A stretch of DNA of 41,481 nucleotides from Planctomycetota bacterium (GTDB lineage: Bacteria; Planctomycetota; Planctomycetia; Pirellulales; Pirellulaceae). Below, piece by piece: positions 1-8,190 of the stretch. The notes under the pieces are model-generated. The model did not search any database. It had not been told where the DNA came from and was given only the letters and a program-made list of their open reading frames with translations. How positions within the stretch are numbered: position 1 is the first letter of the stretch; each line of letters begins with the position of its first letter. The stretch spans positions 1 to 41,481 of the forward strand of contig JAFLCP010000061.1 of the NCBI GenBank assembly GCA_017303505.1, given 5' to 3'. The translations under genes were made by a program, and so were the position numbers.

Positions 1-122
1 GTGACAGAACGTGGCTTCAATGAGGCCGCGATATGGAAGTCGCGGAAATCGGGTCTACTTTTCAGGATGAGCGAGCGCTATCTACAGCTTCAATGAGGCC
101 GCGATATGGAAGTCGCGGAAAT
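1..122 (-). CRISPR. Leader-proximal end of a CRISPR array (two 36-bp repeats)
   Basis: Two identical 36-bp repeats lie at 14-49 and 87-122, separated by a 37-bp spacer (50-86). Bases 1-13 are the end of another spacer, so the array continues to the left of the window. Each repeat contains a 6-bp inverted repeat, CCGCGA and TCGCGG, around an 8-nt loop. Read on the minus strand the repeat ends in ATTGAAGC, which resembles the ATTGAAAC-type 3' end that becomes the crRNA 5' handle in several type I systems. I therefore read the array as transcribed leftwards, with the repeat at 87-122 the first one after the leader and the 50-86 spacer the most recently acquired. The GC-rich stem and the neighbouring Cas4-Cas1 fusion fit subtype I-G (old I-U), but no effector gene is visible to confirm it. 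Confidence 0.9.
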
Positions 123-625
123 AGGTGTCTTCTCAGACCCAGTAAATCTAGCAAAAACGCTGGTGCTTTGCGAGCGGCTGGTTTTGGGGAGATCGAGTCT
201 ATGCGTCGATGACATCTTCAGGACTCCAAATAGGGCCAATTTTCCAGGGATTTTTGCGTTGCGAGCGGTGACGGGGGTTTCTACAGCACTCCGCCGCTCG
301 CGAAGGAATTGTGACCAATACAGCCCAAGAAATTGATAACTATATTGTAAATGCAATGATACCAAGAGGTAAGAATTGGTCTACAGATCCAGGTGCAAAA
401 AAAGGTCAAGTCCGCAGGTGAACAGGGCAAGTCCCGTGGTGAGCCCGATCGAATGATACACTCCAGCTTGTGTCGCCCCGTCGAGACTAAATGCAACAGA
501 CACAACACCAAAACTATGGCAACGGAGAATGGGATGCGGTGAGGTGGTACCGGGGGATGCCTAGCCGACGCATGCGCTCTGGCTACGGGCTAAACGATCC
601 CACCCCTATAAATCGATACCAACAA
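123..625 (-). promoter_or_regulatory. CRISPR leader and array-cas intergenic region
   Basis: This 503-bp stretch has no convincing gene and separates the first repeat from the end of cas4-cas1. If the array reads leftwards it holds the leader and its promoter. It contains the 8-mer GCGAGCGG at 170-177 and 261-268, and its reverse complement at 294-301, so 261-301 can fold into a hairpin. An imperfect tandem duplication lies at 404-424 and 425-445 (about 15 of 21 bases match). The right part carries an interspersed repeat (560-601). No clear -35/-10 pair was found. Only the part next to the array is likely to act in spacer integration. Confidence 0.55.
560..601 (+). repeat. Interspersed intergenic repeat, copy 1
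   Basis: About 42 bp beginning CCTAGCC and ending TAAACGATCCC is matched at roughly 83% identity by a second copy at 7949-7990, with one single-base gap. Both contain an outer inverted repeat (TAGCC with GGCTA here) and a GC-rich centre with short palindromes. It sits in the non-coding stretch between the CRISPR leader and cas4-cas1. The function is unknown; it may be a small dispersed palindromic element. Confidence 0.5.
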
Positions 626-2632
626 CTACCGTGTCACAAATACCGGATACTCCTCGATCTCACCACTCACCACTCGAGCAAGTAATCGCGTTTGGATTTC
701 CAACAACCGACGATAACTCACCCGATAATCAAACAATGGATGCGTTACCAATTGATCCATCCGCTGCTCATAGGCGCGAAAGAATGCCTTGCGACCACTA
801 TCGGTTAATGTGACCCCCTTCCCCGCCGGAAAGAAATGCTCGGGATATACCATCCGATTGTTGATCGCACTCAACACCGCCGACTCCGCAATCAACGGTC
901 GAAAAGGTTCCATCAAATCCAACGCCAACGCCGGACGACCAGGCCTCGGCAAATGATAGAAACCTAAATAAGGATCAAAGCCCACCGACGCTGCCACAAT
1001 CGTCAAGTCTTTCGCTAACATCGAATAGGCTAACGACAACAACGCATTTACCGGATCACGCGGCGGTCGCCGATTCCGCTTGCGAAAATCAAAAGTGTAT
1101 TGCGGCGCCTCGCTCACCGCTGACATCGGATCCACCGGCTCGTCGCCCGGTTTAATCATCCCCGCAAAATTCTGAAAATAGACCCGCGCCGCAGCCCCCT
1201 CGATCCCCAACAACTCATCGGCCCGCTCCGCTCCCTCGACTCGCTTCATCAAAATCTTCAGCTCCGTCACCGCACTCTCCGGCGGACTGACATGATTTCG
1301 CATCAACATCGTGCGCTGATTGCGGATTTTTCCAATCACTAATTGCTTCGCTAACCCCAAACACCATTCCGCTTGATCCGCCAAGCGAAACTGCTGCCGT
1401 CGCAACAGAATGTTCTTTAGCCCCGTTCCCTGTAACATCCCATAAAAATAGCCGTGCTGCGAATGCATCACCAACGGGATATCTAACTCTAACAAAGACT
1501 GCATCGCCTGGGTCGATATCTGAATATTCCCGAACACCGAAACTTGATTCAAATCTCGCATCCGAATCTGCTGAATCACCTTCCCATTTTCCTTCACTTC
1601 CAGCATTTCGGATTTCTTGCCAACCGATAATCCTTGCGTATTCAAATACAATGGCTTCAAATCGTCGCGGGGTGTGGCCGGCAAGCGAACAGGATTCGAG
1701 GTGCCGGTCGATTTACCGTTGGGAACATGAACTGCGTCTCGTTGACTGGGTTCTCCTGCGTTAGGTGCCCTTTTTCCCAATGCAGTTTGGCAATGATGTG
1801 TTTCGTCAGGCAAACATACTGCAGATAACGAACAGCCGATGCACTTCGGACTCTGAATCAAAGGTGGCGGTGCAAACGGAAAATCAGCCACGCGCCGCGC
1901 TTCTTGAATCGCTTTCTCGCTGCGGGCAATCAATGCCTCAGTGATCGGAACTTGCACACGTTGCCGCGTTTGCTTGTAATACACTTCCGCCCGATCGCAT
2001 TGAAATCCATTCTCGCGAAGTATCAAAGCTTGCAAACACATCTGCACTTGATCGGCAGGCCAAGCTAAAAGATCCCCCTCGTCGGAATAACGTGGATGCC
2101 CCTTCTTATAGTCAATCGGAGTTGCAACTTCTCCTTGCACTTCAATCAAGTCCAACTTGGCGATGACCCCCAAACGATCATTGGCCAACATCACACTGCG
2201 AGCATGAAAGGTCTCGTCGGAAATAGGTGTGTCATCCGACTCTCCGTCCAACGTACTTTCGGGTAATGTCTCTTCGGAAACGCCGTTTTGGGCAAGTGCA
2301 TTTTCAGACGATAAAACTTCGGAGATGGGAGTCTCATCATCCGATTCCGCCAGGGCAAATAGTGGATAGGGATCGGCGGGTGTTTGCGAAGATTTGGGCG
2401 ACGCTGACTTGTTCCCTTTGCGTTTTACCGGGAGCGGATCGGTTTTTGCATCAACACGCGAATGTACCGCTACACCTTCCGTCGTGTGCGCATTATGTTC
2501 GAACTGACCTTCGACATGCATCAAGTAAAACAGCCTAGGACAATAGACAAATTCATTGATCATACGAGCCGGTAGGTAGTTCGCATCTTGCTCTGCGCAA
2601 GTTGGATCGTCATTGGGTTCAGGTGTAATCAT
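626..2632 (-). CDS. cas4-cas1: CRISPR-associated Cas4-Cas1 fusion protein
   Basis: This 668-residue protein joins an N-terminal Cas4 exonuclease domain to a C-terminal Cas1 integrase, so it should trim prespacers and, with Cas2, insert them at the leader end. The Cas4 part shows an Fe-S cysteine pattern (YCPR at about residue 31 and CIGCSLSAVC at 264-273). Its RecB-type nuclease motifs are KLDLIEV near 161 and PIDYKKG near 174. Cas1 begins at about residue 328, with likely metal ligands Glu478 (GIEGAAA), His560 (YHLPRPG) and Glu575. An acidic insert at about 63-145 contains a duplicated SDD(E)TPIS motif and is unusual for Cas4. The open frame extends upstream, but that part overlaps cas2 in another frame; the ATG at 2632 lies 20 bp after the cas2 stop and is chosen. 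Such fusions are typical of subtype I-G and of some V-B systems. Confidence 0.93.
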   Translation of the reverse strand: MITPEPNDDPTCAEQDANYLPARMINEFVYCPRLFYLMHVEGQFEHNAHTTEGVAVHSRVDAKTDPLPVKRKGNKSASPKSSQTPADPYPLFALAESDDETPISEVLSSENALAQNGVSEETLPESTLDGESDDTPISDETFHARSVMLANDRLGVIAKLDLIEVQGEVATPIDYKKGHPRYSDEGDLLAWPADQVQMCLQALILRENGFQCDRAEVYYKQTRQRVQVPITEALIARSEKAIQEARRVADFPFAPPPLIQSPKCIGCSLSAVCLPDETHHCQTALGKRAPNAGEPSQRDAVHVPNGKSTGTSNPVRLPATPRDDLKPLYLNTQGLSVGKKSEMLEVKENGKVIQQIRMRDLNQVSVFGNIQISTQAMQSLLELDIPLVMHSQHGYFYGMLQGTGLKNILLRRQQFRLADQAEWCLGLAKQLVIGKIRNQRTMLMRNHVSPPESAVTELKILMKRVEGAERADELLGIEGAAARVYFQNFAGMIKPGDEPVDPMSAVSEAPQYTFDFRKRNRRPPRDPVNALLSLAYSMLAKDLTIVAASVGFDPYLGFYHLPRPGRPALALDLMEPFRPLIAESAVLSAINNRMVYPEHFFPAGKGVTLTDSGRKAFFRAYEQRMDQLVTHPLFDYRVSYRRLLEIQTRLLARVVSGEIEEYPVFVTR

Positions 2633-2652
2633 CGGTAGATAGCTCTGGGGAC

Positions 2653-3063
<411 letters not shown>

Positions 3064-3181
3064 CTATCAGCCGCCTTCTAGCATAGTTAACAGATTTGCT
3101 TCAACCTATTTTTCAATGAGCGAATTGGGGCAATATAACAAATTGCGCGGGAGAAAACCAGGAAGTTTGAGGGGGGAGTAC

Positions 3182-3321
3182 GTAGTGTGGGTCTTCGACC
3201 CGCACTATGTATAAAAACAGTTTTTCGTAGTGCGGGTCGAAGACCCACACTACATGTGAAGACGATGTTTCGTAGTGCGGGTCGGAGACCCATACTACGG
3301 GCGCGGGTCGGAGACCCGCGT
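3182..3321. repeat. Cluster of four short palindromic repeats
   Basis: Four related palindromes of about 21-27 bp lie at 3182-3208, 3227-3253, 3272-3298 and 3301-3321, each centred on a GGGTC..GACCC core. The first three start exactly 45 bp apart. Unit 2 is the reverse complement of unit 1 apart from one terminal base, so they can also pair with each other. The last unit touches the stop codon of the coiled-coil gene, so the structures may end or protect that transcript. The in-between segments are about 18 bp, too short and too different in arrangement for a CRISPR array. Confidence 0.8.
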
Positions 3322-4181
3322 TACTCGTTAGGTTTCTTCATGGACTCTCGATAGTGATCGATGAGGGCTTCGACTTGCAGCTTGCGAGTTTGCAAGGGCA
3401 TCAGTTTCTCTTGCAATAGTTCCGCCCGCTTTTGTAGTAATGTTAATTGCCATTCTTTGCGTTTCGCGTCAGCTGAACGTTGATACTCCTTACGCAACTC
3501 ACCTAATTCCTCATCCAGTAGCTTGTGGCGCAATACCAGTTGCGCTAAGCGACGTGTGGTCTCGGTTAACGGTTGCTTTCGCTCGGCGTCGGCAATCGTT
3601 TGCTGCACCGCTAACGTCTCTTGGGTGCTTTGCAATTTCGTTTCCAATTCTTGGATAAGTGCTTTTTTTCGATCCATTTCCGTCGATGAGATTGAACCCT
3701 TTTTGTACAATAGCTCAAACTTCTCGATCTCCGCGCGAGCTTGTTCGATTTGGACGACAGTAATCTTAATTTGACTCTCTAACTCTTTGATTTTCAGGTC
3801 TGCCACCGGTGCTAGGGGAACCGCCCCCTCCTTCGACAACTCTTCAAGAACGGCCTTCTCAGTCGCCTCTTCCCAGCGAAGTCGCTGCAATTCGCTTAAA
3901 CAGCTTTGCAGTAAAGTTAAGGTCGTTTCTGGGGCTACAGTCGCCTCTGCCATGGCAGATTGCAGTTCCTCAATCTTCGCCAAAAGTTCTTTGTTCTCTT
4001 CACTCAGTTTGGTTTCCACACGTGACAAAACCTCTCGCTCTACTTCTAGTTGTTGTAAAGCCGTCGAGATGTTTCCCCATGCCCCGCGAATCTCCGTCCC
4101 CACATCTTGGGCATGGCCACGGTTCAAGCTCCAACCGAGCGAGAGCGTCAGGAAAACCACAAGCATCAAAAATCGCCGCAT
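3321..4181 (-). CDS. Exported coiled-coil protein of ECF-sigma operon
   Basis: A 286-residue protein with an N-terminal signal peptide (MRRFLMLVVFLTLSLGWS, probable cleavage after GHAQ). The rest is almost wholly charged heptad-like helix, rich in Glu, Lys, Leu and Gln, and so a predicted periplasmic coiled coil. A segment near residues 155-185 (LLYKKGSISSTEMDRKKALI) recalls the helical hairpin of HlyD-type adaptors, but no lipoyl or barrel domain is visible. The ATG at 4181 is preceded by GGGAG at good spacing, which is better than the upstream TTG. It is third in the operon after the sigma factor and membrane protein, so it may be the sensor or output of that stress response. The function is otherwise unknown. 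Confidence 0.75.
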   Translation of the reverse strand: MRRFLMLVVFLTLSLGWSLNRGHAQDVGTEIRGAWGNISTALQQLEVEREVLSRVETKLSEENKELLAKIEELQSAMAEATVAPETTLTLLQSCLSELQRLRWEEATEKAVLEELSKEGAVPLAPVADLKIKELESQIKITVVQIEQARAEIEKFELLYKKGSISSTEMDRKKALIQELETKLQSTQETLAVQQTIADAERKQPLTETTRRLAQLVLRHKLLDEELGELRKEYQRSADAKRKEWQLTLLQKRAELLQEKLMPLQTRKLQVEALIDHYRESMKKPNE

Positions 4182-4217
4182 AAAATCTCCCTTCAAAATT
4201 CAAACGTAAAGTGTTCT

Positions 4218-4661
4218 CTATAAATTCTCAGCCAACCATTGCTGCAAGACTTGATCGCGGGCAGCATTTCGTTTCGCATTGACCCAGCCTTGTTGCAACT
4301 CTCGGTCAGCCGTTTGTGTTTTGGTATAAATCACGGTTTGTGTATCGATCTTAGATTCGGCAAGACCCTGCTTATCCAATTCATTCTGTTCATTGGGCGA
4401 TACGTCAACGGCGACCGAGTTTTTCTCCAATTTCAAGGGAGCTGCATCGTTGACCCACGTTCCTACCCAAGCGACCAACATGATCGCGCCTACCAAGACG
4501 CTTGCTGTAGTTGCTATCTGAAATCGCGCATTCCGCTTTTCTCTTGATTGTGACAACGCATCAAATGTTAAACCCGTGACGCCGGCGGAAGGAGGTTCGC
4601 GTTTACCCCAATCTTTCAGTCGCGATTCCAGGTCGTTGTCTCGCTCGTTGGGTCCGTTCAT
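4218..4661 (-). CDS. Single-span membrane protein, probable anti-sigma factor
   Basis: A 147-residue protein with a short cytoplasmic N-terminus (about 50 residues, with LESRLKDWGKREPP), one membrane span near residues 52-72 (ASVLVGAIMLVAWVGTWV) and a soluble, probably periplasmic C-terminal part. No ZAS zinc motif is seen. Two adjacent ATG codons (4664 and 4661) overlap the sigma-factor stop. The second has GGAGG seven bases upstream and is chosen. The coupling to an ECF sigma gene and the topology are what an anti-sigma factor would show, so the role is inferred from context rather than from a recognised domain. Confidence 0.7.
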   Translation of the reverse strand: MNGPNERDNDLESRLKDWGKREPPSAGVTGLTFDALSQSREKRNARFQIATTASVLVGAIMLVAWVGTWVNDAAPLKLEKNSVAVDVSPNEQNELDKQGLAESKIDTQTVIYTKTQTADRELQQGWVNAKRNAARDQVLQQWLAENL

Positions 4662-5293
4662 CATTTCACCTCCCTTCGCGCTGGATTCAATTGCTGCGCC
4701 AAACGTTCTTTGGCGCGATGTAAGCGTACATACAAATTGTTTTCCGAGATCGACAAAATCTGTGCGATCTCCGCGGTGCTCTTTTCTTCCATATAGGTCA
4801 ACACGAGTATCTCGCGGTCTGCTGATTTCAATTGAAGGAGTGCTTGTTGCAATTCGTTCCAAGCTTGTGTTTGATCGTGAGGCTCCAGTGACGTAACTAC
4901 TTGAGCGTTGCGTTTCTCTTCAAACAAACCATCCAACATCTTCCACCACCGGTAAAGGCTACGGCGATGATTACGGCATTGATTTACGGCGATGGTGTAA
5001 AGCCAGTTTTGAAGCGAAGTTTGCTGCGTAAACTGGTGCGCTCGTTGCCACGCCTTGAGAAAAACTTCTTGCGTTATGTCGTCGACATCACTGGACCAAG
5101 CCGTTAAACGACCGATCAGGGCCCGAATGCCTGATTGATAACAATCGAGTAAATCGTGGATGGCTTCTTCGTCGCCGCCAGCAACTTTCCTCATCCACGC
5201 CAATTCGTCGCGACGAATTGGCGTGGAATCCGCGACAGAATCGGGAGGCTCTTTCCCGTGGCCGCTGCGCGAATTGTTGGGGGTGAGCGGCAT
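4661..5293 (-). CDS. ECF-type RNA polymerase sigma factor
   Basis: A 210-residue sigma-70 family protein with only regions 2 and 4. Region 2 runs over about 45-110 and includes DVDDITQEVFLKAWQ and SLQNWLYTIAVNQCRNHRR. Region 4 covers about 145-200, with LKSADREILVLTYMEEKS followed by the helix-turn-helix TAEIAQILSISENNLYVRLHRAK. It should direct polymerase to a small stress regulon, probably including its own operon. The ATG at 5293 has GGGA six bases upstream and is preferred to the GTG at 5305. It is the first gene of a three-gene operon and overlaps the next gene at ATGA. No target promoter could be identified from one locus. Confidence 0.92.
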   Translation of the reverse strand: MPLTPNNSRSGHGKEPPDSVADSTPIRRDELAWMRKVAGGDEEAIHDLLDCYQSGIRALIGRLTAWSSDVDDITQEVFLKAWQRAHQFTQQTSLQNWLYTIAVNQCRNHRRSLYRWWKMLDGLFEEKRNAQVVTSLEPHDQTQAWNELQQALLQLKSADREILVLTYMEEKSTAEIAQILSISENNLYVRLHRAKERLAQQLNPARREVK

Positions 5294-5448
5294 CCGGTTT
5301 CCCACTAAAGCCTATCGTCATGTGCCCATGTGTTGGTTTTCGAGATAAACACCGACGAAACTGATTTCTTACAGCTCACGGCCAAAAATGGGAAAAAAGA
5401 ACATGAGATCCCCAAAGGTGGTAAAGCGGCACGCCGAAAATGGAGGTT

Positions 5449-7812
5449 CTAGCGATAGGACAGCCACGCAGTAGCAGTGCAAGCCTCGCGGGCTCGCACA
5501 CGCAACCAACGCGCGTGTAGTTGGGGCGGAAAGCTCAGTTGTGTTTCCTTCTTTCCCGATGGTACAAGGATCGATGTGTACGCGATCCAATCGCCGGTAC
5601 CCATTAGATCGAGTTCGATATCAAACGCGATATCTTTTTCCTGATCGTGGACCAGCTTGATGGATCGATTCGAATAACCCCACATCAAATAGGGATCGCT
5701 CACTTCATTTTTGCTAACGGCCTGTTCTTTCCAAGGACCACCTTCTCCTACCGGCTTACCAAGCTTCCATAGATCATCGATCGCGCCTAGCCACAAACCC
5801 GTCTTGCCATCATCGCTGCGAATGATATGTGGATTGGTAGTTGTATCTGCAGAGATACCGCTTAGAACCAATAAGCCTCGATAGCTTCCGAAATCGGTGA
5901 TCTGCAATGAGTGAGATGCGATGGGACGCAACTTGGCAAAGCCATCTGCGTTCTCGGCCGGAAGTTCGAAAAAGGTTCCTCCCACATTGAGCATGTCGCG
6001 TTCGGTTGCCACCTCACGACATATTCTCTGTTTGCCTTGTGCGATGAACGAATCAAAAGCTTGGTTCGCTCGCGGAAGACGCCAACGACGTCCACGGTCG
6101 TCCACGATCAGTATGCTGGCTGCATCCAGCTGAATCACATCTTTGGGAATCGGAGCTTTACTGCGCAACCATTCTTCTGCACCTTGATCTTTCACTTTGC
6201 GCAGTTTGAGTTCTCCGTCCAATTCGTAGTAATCCGCATCGGTAGCAAACGCAAGTGTCCGCTTATTTTCGCCACGAATTCGAAAGATGCCGCCATGATT
6301 CGCTTTGTCGTCAACGCGAGCGACACCATCAAATATCTCGTCCGCTTTGCTGTTGCGAATCTCGTCATTCGCCAAGGTCACGATCAGACTAAAATTATTA
6401 CTGCTACGTTCCACCGTGAACTGAAACCATTCGACATCACCTGGAATCTCTTTGCGTTCCGTCGTCTTGTGTTCATGGTCAACGATCCACGCGGTGCGAT
6501 ATTTCCAACCTGCCACTAAAAACGAATCGCTTTTATCGCCGGGTTGAACTTTATCATGTAACCACACGGCTCCGCTGGCGGGTGTCGGACCAAGTTGATC
6601 GAGTCGGCTCGGTTCGATGAACCAGAGATTGCTTTGCGATTGTCCCACGCTATCGATGTTACCTTTCACTTTGCGGGTATTTAGAAACTCCGATTTGGCC
6701 GAATCGTCGCAACCGAGCACCAAGCGATCACCCCAACGGCAAAAATCGCCAATCACTTTCAGATAGGCAGAGCGTGGTCGAATGCCGGTTGGATTTTGCG
6801 CTGAAAAATTTTTCGGAAATCTCCAAAATGCACCATGCATGGTCATCAGCAAATCTTCTTCACCAATATCTCGAATGCGCGGCCATTCTGTATTCCACCC
6901 ATGGGCTCCGTCATAGCTATGGCTGACTTTGGGGAGACGAAATGACGACCACTTGCCATCTTCCAGCACCATCAAGATCAACGATTTTGCATCCCAACCA
7001 ATGCTCCAAGCTGGACCATTGGTATCGCCACCTAAGATCCCTTTTGGGCCTGTCACTTCGGTGAATTGATTGCGGCGGATCAATTTCCAATCGTCACCCG
7101 CTTTGAACCATTCCCCCAAAGCTCCACTGGGGGTCGTTGGATCCGTGGTGACTCGTGGATCGCGATCGCCATTGTTCGCATATATCAAGCGACCCTGCGT
7201 CGAATAAAGTCCCTTGCCATGGTAACCAGGAAGCTTCGATTCCAATTGTGATAGTGATGTCGTGGGGGCAAAGTTCGTAGGTAGCTTATTGCCATCGCGG
7301 ATCAGTGATGTGACCTTGAGTGTGTGAACGTCGACTTCGTACAAACCTTCTTCCATGGTAGCGAAGAAAACTTTATTCGCAGGATCGGTTAAGTGTCGTG
7401 CATTGCCAGTGAGTCGACCAGGCATTGCAGTAGGTGGGATAACGCGCACATTTGAATTTGAGTCGATTACATAGGGCCCAATAAAGAGTTGTTGCGACTC
7501 GGCATGGACCATACGATTGGCGGGTGTGCCACCGACGCTTTCACTACGCACCGTCTGTTGAAGTGTCGGTGAGATTTGATAGAGCTTATCGCTTGATCCA
7601 AACGGCAAATGAGGACCGTAAGTGATAACCCACAAGTCTCCATTCCAGGGAACCACAGCGCCCGTGCCACATTCATTTTCGTTATTGAACATGGCCAAAG
7701 ATGGATAGATGCCACTCAAAGAAACAGGCTCCTCGCCTTTGATTCTTTGGAGGTCGCCTAACGTCCAACCCATCACCCAGACCAAAATCAAGCCATATCG
7801 CATGCGATTCAT
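5449..7812 (-). CDS. Large secreted protein, probable beta-propeller-like, unknown function
   Basis: A 787-residue protein with an N-terminal signal peptide (MNRMRYGLILVWVMGWTLG, cleavage probably near residue 25). Repeated short segments with Trp, Gly and Asp in beta-rich context (WNGDLWVITYGPH, GKGLYSTQGRLIYANNGD, LWLGAIDDLWKLGKP) suggest a propeller-type fold, but I do not recognise a named family. It has no membrane anchor, no catalytic signature and no sortase or type IX tail. It is alone on its strand, with a divergent permease gene at 8191 and the sigma operon downstream. The length and composition resemble the many large secreted proteins of Planctomycetes. The start is weakly supported by AAGG six bases upstream; the ATG three codons later is possible. 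Confidence 0.75.
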   Translation of the reverse strand: MNRMRYGLILVWVMGWTLGDLQRIKGEEPVSLSGIYPSLAMFNNENECGTGAVVPWNGDLWVITYGPHLPFGSSDKLYQISPTLQQTVRSESVGGTPANRMVHAESQQLFIGPYVIDSNSNVRVIPPTAMPGRLTGNARHLTDPANKVFFATMEEGLYEVDVHTLKVTSLIRDGNKLPTNFAPTTSLSQLESKLPGYHGKGLYSTQGRLIYANNGDRDPRVTTDPTTPSGALGEWFKAGDDWKLIRRNQFTEVTGPKGILGGDTNGPAWSIGWDAKSLILMVLEDGKWSSFRLPKVSHSYDGAHGWNTEWPRIRDIGEEDLLMTMHGAFWRFPKNFSAQNPTGIRPRSAYLKVIGDFCRWGDRLVLGCDDSAKSEFLNTRKVKGNIDSVGQSQSNLWFIEPSRLDQLGPTPASGAVWLHDKVQPGDKSDSFLVAGWKYRTAWIVDHEHKTTERKEIPGDVEWFQFTVERSSNNFSLIVTLANDEIRNSKADEIFDGVARVDDKANHGGIFRIRGENKRTLAFATDADYYELDGELKLRKVKDQGAEEWLRSKAPIPKDVIQLDAASILIVDDRGRRWRLPRANQAFDSFIAQGKQRICREVATERDMLNVGGTFFELPAENADGFAKLRPIASHSLQITDFGSYRGLLVLSGISADTTTNPHIIRSDDGKTGLWLGAIDDLWKLGKPVGEGGPWKEQAVSKNEVSDPYLMWGYSNRSIKLVHDQEKDIAFDIELDLMGTGDWIAYTSILVPSGKKETQLSFPPQLHARWLRVRAREACTATAWLSYR

Positions 7813-7948
7813 TTCAACCTTCGTCCTTTTTGTGCAACTTGAACTTGCACATAGAATAGCAAAATAAGAGTCGTTTCCCTGGGGGGCACATTAACTTGCA
7901 ACTCTTTTTTGGAACGGATTCCGGGGATGAGTGTCTTTTTTGCGTCCA

Positions 7949-7990
7949 CCTAGCCTCCGCTACGCTCCAGCTACGGGGTAAACGATCCCC
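7949..7990 (+). repeat. Interspersed intergenic repeat, copy 2
   Basis: This is the second copy of the element described at 560-601, running from CCTAGCC to AACGATCCC in the same orientation. It lies in the 378-bp gap (7813-8190) between two divergent genes. The rest of that gap shows no gene and no clear promoter consensus on either side. Confidence 0.5.
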
Positions 7991-8190
7991 GATTACTGAA
8001 AAAACGCTCGTGGATTTCGATTCGTTCTTGAGTTGAGTGATGGCTTACCCGGGTTCAAAAATTGTCGCGGCTGAAGTACATTTGCACATGGTACGACGCA
8101 GTTTGATTTAAGACGTCCAAATTGCAATTGGAACTCTCCTGTCTTCATCACACGCGATCCAAGATGTTAGCCGTTCCATAAAGCGTAAAG

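Noticed and set aside
90-365. A 91-codon minus-strand frame covering the first CRISPR repeat and leader
   Set aside because: It runs through the repeat and non-coding leader and has no protein features.
3097-3125. Match to the CRISPR repeat start (TTCAATGAG) near 3113
   Set aside because: Only nine bases match and the stem part of the repeat is missing, so chance is sufficient.
3087-3293. A 68-codon minus-strand frame with VGLRPALR-type repeats
   Set aside because: It is the translation of the palindromic repeat cluster, without a ribosome-binding site or family resemblance.
3182-3321. Possible second CRISPR array
   Set aside because: Units are palindromic and of mixed orientation, with about 18-bp gaps, unlike the 36-bp repeats and 37-bp spacer at the window start.
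5911-6519. A 202-codon plus-strand frame
   Set aside because: It lies fully inside the 787-residue secreted protein gene on the other strand and has no signal, motif or start signal of its own.
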